A stretch of DNA of 64,000 nucleotides, from positions 124,001 through 188,000 of the forward strand of contig WRHJ01000001.1 of the NCBI GenBank assembly GCA_009783305.1, read 5' to 3'. Positions 59,513 through 64,000 of this stretch are shown one piece after another. Numbering within the stretch: position 1 is the stretch's first letter; every line of letters begins with the position of its first letter. Both the position numbers and the translations under genes were made by a program. The notes beneath the pieces are model-generated. The model did no database searches. It saw only the letters and a program-made list of their open reading frames with translations, and was not told the DNA's origin. Source of the DNA: Candidatus Saccharimonadota bacterium (GTDB lineage: Bacteria; Patescibacteriota; Saccharimonadia; Saccharimonadales; Saccharimonadaceae).

Positions 59513-61699
59513 CTAGTTTTGCGGAACGTGTTTCATGCTGAGCGAGAGACGGCCTTTTTCGTCAATGGCATCGAGGCGAACTTTGACCTCTTGGCCCATG
59601 CTGAGGACTTCTTCGACTTTATTGAGGCGCTTTTCACTGATTTGAGAAATGTGGAGCATGCCGTCAATGCCGGGAAGAATATTGATGAAAGCGCCAAAAT
59701 CTTTGATGCTGACAACTTTTCCAGTATAAATTTTGCCGACTTCGGGCTCTTCGACGAGCGATTTGACCCAGTTGAGGGCTTTTTCGATACTCGCGCCATC
59801 GGAGCTGGCGATAGTAACTAGGCCACTGTCGTCAATGTCGATTTGCGCACCGGTTTCTTTGGTAATTTTATTGATAGTTTCGCCGCCCTTACCAATGATC
59901 GCGCCGATTTTGTCTGGGTTGACCATGAGTTTTTCGATGCGTGGAGCATAGGGCGAGAGTTCTTTACGAGGTTGCTCAATAATTGACATCATGTGCTTCA
60001 TGATAAACATGCGCCCGGCTTTGGCTTGATTTATAGCTTCAGCCAAGATTTTGACGGGAAGGCCGTGGACTTTCATATCCATCTGCAGTGCAGTAATGCC
60101 TTCGGTAGTGCCGGTAACTTTGAAGTCCATATCACCAGCAAAGTCTTCAACGTCCATAAGGTCGGTCAGGACATATGGCTTGTCGCCATCCATCATCAAT
60201 CCCATAGCAACACCAGCGACGGGCCGCTTAAGCGGGACGCCGGCGTCCATGAGAGCCAGACAGCTGGAACAGGTGGCGGCCATAGAAGTCGAACCGTTCT
60301 GGGACATAATTTCTGTGACGCTGCGAATAGCATAGGGAAAATCTTCTTCGGCAGGCAAGACTGGAATCAGAGCGCGTTCAGCAAGATAGCCGTGTCCGAT
60401 TTCGCGGCGGCCAGGGCTGCCCATGCGCTGACATTCGCCAACGGTGTAGCCTGGTGCGTTGTAATGATGCATGTAGCGGCGCTCGCCATCGGTAACTTCC
60501 ATAGTATCCACAATTTGGGCATAACTTAGAGGAGCAAGCGTGACAATATTCAAAGCTTGAGTAACGCCGCGAGTGAATAGTGATGAGCCGTGAGTACGCG
60601 GCAAAATGCCAACTTGGGAACTTAATGGTCGAACTTCGTCAAGTTTGCGACCGTCGGGGCGGACACCGTCCTTGATGACTCCGGCGCGGGCATCATGATG
60701 AACGGCTAACTCGAAGGCGCTGTTGTACTTATCGCGGAAATGTTCATCGTAATATTTGAATTTGGCAGAATGCGCTTCTTCGGGACTCATTTTGGCTGTG
60801 ACGCCAGCTTCTTCATCGCTGACAAGCTTTTCTGACAATTCATCATGCATGGCGTATTTGATTTCATCAATCAGTTGATTGCGCTCCATAGTGTTGGGGT
60901 ATCGAACGTTGGCGCCGAGCTTGCCATCGGTCCATTTGTCGACGACTGCCTGAATTTCTTCGTCGGGCAAAACTAAGGCATACTCCTTATCGGTTACGCC
61001 AACTTTCTCACGAAGTTCTTGCTGCAGCTTAATGGCTGGTTGAATCATTTTGAGGCCCCATTCTAGACCTTTGATGACAATGTCTTCTGGCGCTTCGTTA
61101 GCACCGGCTTCGACCATGACGATGCCGTCGCTCTTGCCTGCAACGACTAAATCTAGGTCAGAAGCAGCGCGTTGTTCCGGGTTTAAGAAGGCTTGATATT
61201 CGCCGTTGACACGACCAATTCGCAAACCAGCAATTGGCCCGTCAAAGGGCACACCAGCCAGATTTAGGGCAGAACTGGCAGCAATCATGGCGATAGAGTC
61301 CGGACGGAAGCTTGGATCCATCGATAAAACAGTGATGACAATTTGAACTTCTTCGCGATAGCCTTTGGGGAAAAGCGGGCGAATTGGGCGATCAATCAGA
61401 CGGCCAATCAAAACGGCCTCGTCTGAGGGCTTGCCTTCGCGTTTGATAAATTTGCTGCCGGAAATCTTGCCGGAGGCATAAAATTTTTCTTCATAGTCAA
61501 TAGAAAGTGGGAAGAAATCTTGGATTACCGGTTTGGTGCCAACGACCACGCTGCCGAGTATGACAGTGTCGCCGTAGCTAACGAGTACGCTTGAGGTGGA
61601 GCGAAAACCGACACGGTTGACCTCCAATGTGAGCGGTTTGCCGCAGAAATCAGTTGACACCTTAATAACATTTTTCCCACTTGGATTAATAATTTCCAT
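59513..61699 (-). CDS. pnp: Polyribonucleotide nucleotidyltransferase (PNPase)
   Basis: A 728-residue protein with two RNase PH cores (IDYEEKFYASGKISGSKFIK, DRPIRPLFPKGYREEVQI; PRTHGSSLFTRGVTQALNIV), a KH domain (NPDKIGAIIGKGGETINKI) and an S1 domain (GKVVSIKDFGAFINILPGID). It degrades RNA from the 3' end. SD AAGGAAGGG. The leader carries a long stem, as in other pnp genes whose mRNA is cut by RNase III. Confidence 0.96.
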   Translation of the reverse strand: MEIINPSGKNVIKVSTDFCGKPLTLEVNRVGFRSTSSVLVSYGDTVILGSVVVGTKPVIQDFFPLSIDYEEKFYASGKISGSKFIKREGKPSDEAVLIGRLIDRPIRPLFPKGYREEVQIVITVLSMDPSFRPDSIAMIAASSALNLAGVPFDGPIAGLRIGRVNGEYQAFLNPEQRAASDLDLVVAGKSDGIVMVEAGANEAPEDIVIKGLEWGLKMIQPAIKLQQELREKVGVTDKEYALVLPDEEIQAVVDKWTDGKLGANVRYPNTMERNQLIDEIKYAMHDELSEKLVSDEEAGVTAKMSPEEAHSAKFKYYDEHFRDKYNSAFELAVHHDARAGVIKDGVRPDGRKLDEVRPLSSQVGILPRTHGSSLFTRGVTQALNIVTLAPLSYAQIVDTMEVTDGERRYMHHYNAPGYTVGECQRMGSPGRREIGHGYLAERALIPVLPAEEDFPYAIRSVTEIMSQNGSTSMAATCSSCLALMDAGVPLKRPVAGVAMGLMMDGDKPYVLTDLMDVEDFAGDMDFKVTGTTEGITALQMDMKVHGLPVKILAEAINQAKAGRMFIMKHMMSIIEQPRKELSPYAPRIEKLMVNPDKIGAIIGKGGETINKITKETGAQIDIDDSGLVTIASSDGASIEKALNWVKSLVEEPEVGKIYTGKVVSIKDFGAFINILPGIDGMLHISQISEKRLNKVEEVLSMGQEVKVRLDAIDEKGRLSLSMKHVPQN

Positions 61700-61711
61700 T
61701 TGTCCCTTCCT

Positions 61712-61759
61712 TGGGAAAATAACAGGCGTCTGCCCCGTCAGATGTCTACTATTTTCCCA
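61712..61759 (-). promoter_or_regulatory. Stem-loop in the pnp leader
   Basis: TGGGAAAATA and TATTTTCCCA form a perfect 10-bp stem ending about 12 nt before the pnp ATG, right next to the SD. Such leader duplexes are RNase III/PNPase autoregulation targets in other bacteria; rnc is present in this window. Confidence 0.6.
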
Positions 61760-61779
61760 TAATTTAATTTTGCGCTTTC

Positions 61780-61808
61780 ATTATACCACACTTCTCCATA
61801 CTTGACAA
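61780..61808 (-). promoter_or_regulatory. Promoter of pnp
   Basis: Reverse strand TTGTCA (61808-61803), 17-nt spacer, extended -10 TGGTATAAT (hexamer 61785-61780). Its -35 shares bases with the -35 of the divergent orphan promoter. Confidence 0.7.
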
Positions 61809-61830
61809 AATGCTTATATTTTGATACAAT
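61802..61830 (+). promoter_or_regulatory. Consensus promoter of orphan gene 61921-62439
   Basis: TTGACA (61802-61807), 17-nt spacer, extended -10 TGATACAAT (hexamer 61825-61830), the same -10 as the 4640-5188 orphan. The leader of about 84 nt can fold through TGAGC/GCTCA and GTGTGGA/TCCACGC. Confidence 0.8.
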
Positions 61831-61920
61831 AGGAGTTGCTGAGCATGGTGTGGAAATTTTATCATCCACGCTTTACGGCTCAAGTATTGAACCATATATC
61901 TAGGGAGGTAGAGAACGCGC

Positions 61921-62439
61921 ATGGTTTTATTAAGAGAGGTTACAGACACGTTCGTAGTTGTATGTGGCAGATTCGATTGCCACAACAGGGTCATCAAAGA
62001 AGTCTGGATGCCAATTAAAAAGCAACTCATTAAAGAAGGGGTGGCGATGACGGCATCGTATGATGCGGAACAAAATATCACCACTTTCAGCTTTATGCCG
62101 AACGGCGCCATTTATGATGACGACGTGGTTGATGGCATCCGCGAACAGCTGCAGAAAGAACTGCAAAAAGCCAAAAAGAAGGGCTGCAATATCGACGCCA
62201 ACGTGGCGTTGAGGCTAATAGTCGGCAGAATGGCCGACTATATGATACTTGTTATCAATGGCCAAGAAATAAGCCTTACTGTCGATAAGGACCGTTTGAA
62301 CGAGCACCTGCTGGTTGAGGCTACAACGAGGTTTATCGATAAGCTGCAAGAGACGTTTGACGGGAATACGCCGGAAGAAATGGCAAGAGATTTCACGGAA
62401 AACCCTGTAAGCAGCTGCGACGAAGCCTGTTGCTTCTGA
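61921..62439 (+). CDS. Orphan protein of unknown function (172 aa)
   Basis: ATG 61921 follows GGGAGGT by about 10 nt. The 172-residue product is soluble and ends with four cysteines (PVSSCDEACCF). It contains a charged helix (EQLQKELQKAKKKGCNIDAN) and no known motif. It sits on the opposite strand between rpsO and pnp, which are adjacent in most bacteria, with its own consensus promoter and terminator. It is an orphan cassette like the three others. Confidence 0.6.
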   Translation: MVLLREVTDTFVVVCGRFDCHNRVIKEVWMPIKKQLIKEGVAMTASYDAEQNITTFSFMPNGAIYDDDVVDGIREQLQKELQKAKKKGCNIDANVALRLIVGRMADYMILVINGQEISLTVDKDRLNEHLLVEATTRFIDKLQETFDGNTPEEMARDFTENPVSSCDEACCF

Positions 62440-62466
62440 ATGCTCTTTAATGGTGGAGTATCCACC

Positions 62467-62495
62467 AAAAAACCGCCCATTCATGGGCGGTTTTT
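62467..62495. terminator. Bidirectional terminator between orphan gene and rpsO
   Basis: AAAAACCGCCCAT pairs with ATGGGCGGTTTTT around two bases (TC); A- and T-runs flank it on both sides. Confidence 0.85.
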
Positions 62496-62507
62496 AATGT
62501 ACTAAAA

Positions 62508-62774
62508 TTATTTGCGGAGGCCAAGCTTGGCAACGGTAGATTTGTAGAGTTCAAAATCTGTCTTTTCGAGGTATTTGAGTAATTTTTTACGCTTGCCAAC
62601 CATCTGCAGTAGTCCGCGTTTGGCCATGAAATCATGTTTGTGAGTTTTGACGTGATCGGTGACTTCAGCGATGCGTTTGGTTAAAATTGAAATCTGGACC
62701 TCTGGGGAGCCAACATCCTTACCGTCGCGTGCGAGCGCAGCAATAGCCTCAGATTTATTATCTTTAGTAATCAT
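62508..62774 (-). CDS. rpsO: 30S ribosomal protein S15
   Basis: An 88-residue uS15 of standard size: DGKDVGSPEVQISILTKRIA, HKHDFMAKRGLLQMVGKRKK, LLKYLEKTDFELYKSTVAKL. It binds the central domain of 16S rRNA. TGATAAAAT ends 9 nt before ATG, so only a few leader bases are predicted. The usual rpsO-pnp order is broken by the orphan gene. Confidence 0.96.
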   Translation of the reverse strand: MITKDNKSEAIAALARDGKDVGSPEVQISILTKRIAEVTDHVKTHKHDFMAKRGLLQMVGKRKKLLKYLEKTDFELYKSTVAKLGLRK

Positions 62775-62817
62775 ATTGGGAAGATTTTATCACAGATTGG
62801 CTCTCTCTGCAAGGGAT

Positions 62818-64000
62818 TTATTTGAGATCGCGATAACGATATTCGGTGTGATAGGTGGTGGCATTGGCAATCTTTGCGGTGCCGTCGTATCCCCAACCGT
62901 CCTTGATAATATAGGCGTCGTACACATAGCTGCCGCAAGTAGTAGTGTCATACCCGTAGTAAAGCTGGCAGGTTAGCTGATAATTGAGTTGGATGTTATC
63001 CCAGTGCCCGCCGGCGCAGGAGGGATTCTCGAATCTGAGCCAGGCTGTTTCGTAGGTGTAATAATAGGTAGTGCCGTTGGCGTAAATTGTGATATAGGCT
63101 GGGCAATGGAGACGACTATATTTGTATTCGGTACGGTAGGTCGCGGGATTAGCGACTTGTTTAGTTTCGACTTGGCGAGTGGCGGAGGCAGTAGCTACTG
63201 TGGTGGACCAGCTGGACCAAGCGGACCAAGTTGGGGTGGGAGTTGGAGTGGGTTTAGATGGTGTGGGAGTGGGCTGGGGGGTAGGGGAAGGTGTAGCCGG
63301 AGTGGTGGGAGCGGGAGCCACATTAGTCATATCGCCTGGCTGAGAAAATTTGGCAATGAGAAAAGCTTCATTGCCACCAAGGTTTGAGGCATTTGAACGG
63401 ACGGGGCCAGTTGCGACGAAAGAATTCATATACCAAAAGGCCTTGGCGCCTTTAGAATAAATGTAGATTTTGCCTTGATAGCTGTAGATTTGGAATTTTT
63501 CCCAATCCTGCTCCTTTTCACCCATGACTTTTAGAGGACTACCGCCTTCATCTTTTCTGGCGGATATATACTTTGATGTCTCTTGATTTTGAAAAGTTAT
63601 CCATTTGCCATCACTGTCGGTGATTATATGGGTTTTGAATTTTTCCCAGCTACCGACATCTTTTAGCGAACTGATGCGGGCCTGAAGTGGCGCACCGGGG
63701 TCATGCAGCCAGCCGGAAAGATACTTGCCATTCCAGGTTGACTTGATGGTGACGACTTGATTTTTCCAGTCGGCGTGTTCGGTAATATTGGCTAGCCCGT
63801 AGGTACTGATAGATTCGGCGGTAAGAGGCAAGAGATCCACGTATTTGACAATTTTATTACCTCCGGGCAGAAAGTCTCGAGGGTTTTCGATATGGCCATC
63901 GCTTTGACGGCGCACTTCATAGTGGAGATGGTTAGCATCAGAGTTGCCAGTGTTGCCAATCCAGCCAAGCACGGTTTCGCCAGCTCTGACTTCGCCTTCT
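62818..64000 (-). CDS. M23 peptidase with fascin-like and WSxWS-type domains (N-terminus beyond window)
   Basis: The frame is open through the right edge. The visible part starts GEVRAGETVLGWIGNTGNSD followed by ANHLHYEVRRQ, the C-terminal end of an M23/LytM endopeptidase with HLHYE as the last zinc-site strand. Next comes a beta-trefoil-like region (STWNGKYLSGWLHDPGAPLQ, FQNQETSKYISARKDEGG) resembling fascin/ricin-type domains. A Pro/Thr linker (PTPQPTPTPSKPTPTPTP) and a C-terminal segment with WSAWSSWSTT and six cysteines follow. It likely cuts peptidoglycan of self or a host/partner while binding glycans. The start at 63972 seen in the frame is internal. Confidence 0.72.
   Translation of the reverse strand, partial: EGEVRAGETVLGWIGNTGNSDANHLHYEVRRQSDGHIENPRDFLPGGNKIVKYVDLLPLTAESISTYGLANITEHADWKNQVVTIKSTWNGKYLSGWLHDPGAPLQARISSLKDVGSWEKFKTHIITDSDGKWITFQNQETSKYISARKDEGGSPLKVMGEKEQDWEKFQIYSYQGKIYIYSKGAKAFWYMNSFVATGPVRSNASNLGGNEAFLIAKFSQPGDMTNVAPAPTTPATPSPTPQPTPTPSKPTPTPTPTWSAWSSWSTTVATASATRQVETKQVANPATYRTEYKYSRLHCPAYITIYANGTTYYYTYETAWLRFENPSCAGGHWDNIQLNYQLTCQLYYGYDTTTCGSYVYDAYIIKDGWGYDGTAKIANATTYHTEYRYRDLK

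Noticed and set aside
61836-62018. Upstream frame (MVWKFYHPRF) overlapping the orphan gene at 61921
   Set aside because: It has AGGAG about 9 nt before ATG 61845 but runs deep into the orphan gene in another frame and has no recognisable features.
1-64000. CRISPR array, insertion sequence, integrase or prophage
   Set aside because: No regularly spaced repeats, transposase or integrase motifs or phage genes were found on reading either strand.

Overview
The window is one arm of a small-genome bacterium, read here as a member of the Candidate Phyla Radiation (Patescibacteria) and most likely Saccharibacteria (TM7). That is an inference. The evidence is moderate GC, very dense packing with many ATGA/TGATG stop-start overlaps, TGA used as an ordinary stop (against SR1/Gracilibacteria), pilin-like T4SS proteins, heavy investment in peptidoglycan and surface proteins, simple lactate-type carbon metabolism, and no biosynthetic operons. 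No CRISPR array, insertion sequence or prophage was seen.

Layout. 1-6.3 kb: start of fusA (leftwards), two exported proteins (rightwards; the second fuses a T4SS-pilin-like segment to a VanY carboxypeptidase), then leftward GH13 glucosidase, DUF1704/MATCAP peptidase, a small orphan gene, rpsG and rpsL. 6.3-14.3 kb: a surface protein with an FGE/C-type-lectin-like C-terminus, a split 2-hydroxyacyl-CoA dehydratase activase pair, a Mur-ligase-like protein and a DUF308-like membrane protein. 14.3-20.8 kb: a translationally coupled wall operon (murF, alpha/beta hydrolase, DegT aminotransferase, two FemAB-like transferases) behind tig. 20.8-26.8 kb: an FAD oxidase, an ABC exporter, an orphan gene, an HD/zinc-ribbon/Nudix fusion and tRNA-Leu. 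26.8-38.1 kb: rsmD, recG, trmD, glpX, a PIN-TRAM protein, a class A PBP and leuS. 38.1-38.7 kb: a long gene-free tract that looks like a highly structured RNA of about 600 nt. 38.8-43.3 kb: bL32-like, nusB, Nudix, an orphan gene, rnc, a lipid-anchored or membrane-anchored protein, rpsP and a KH protein. 43.4-52.2 kb: an unknown zinc-ribbon protein behind a cobalamin-riboswitch-like leader, then rpoB-rpoC. 52.2-64 kb: ldh, dprA, lysS, greA, proS, ftsK, pnp, an orphan gene, rpsO and a truncated M23 endopeptidase.

Three signals stand out. First, palindromic elements sit in frame inside conserved genes. recG and trmD, which are neighbours, share a core with an identical 12-nt loop, read in the same frame to give SRCTYCE. 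A different 117-bp element (39 codons) sits in the DegT gene. Second, the 600-nt tract at 38.1-38.7 kb has a consensus promoter, a strong terminator and a chain of perfect hairpins, but no recognised RNA family. Third, a compact Cbl-II-like cobalamin riboswitch precedes a gene of unknown function.

Gene expression follows a clear split. About 17 genes carry an extended -10 (TGnTAnnnT) only 6-8 nt before ATG, so their mRNAs should be leaderless. Ribosomal, RNA polymerase and a few other genes have real leaders with Shine-Dalgarno sites. Four small orphan genes each have their own promoter, SD and terminator and look like independent cassettes dropped between housekeeping genes.
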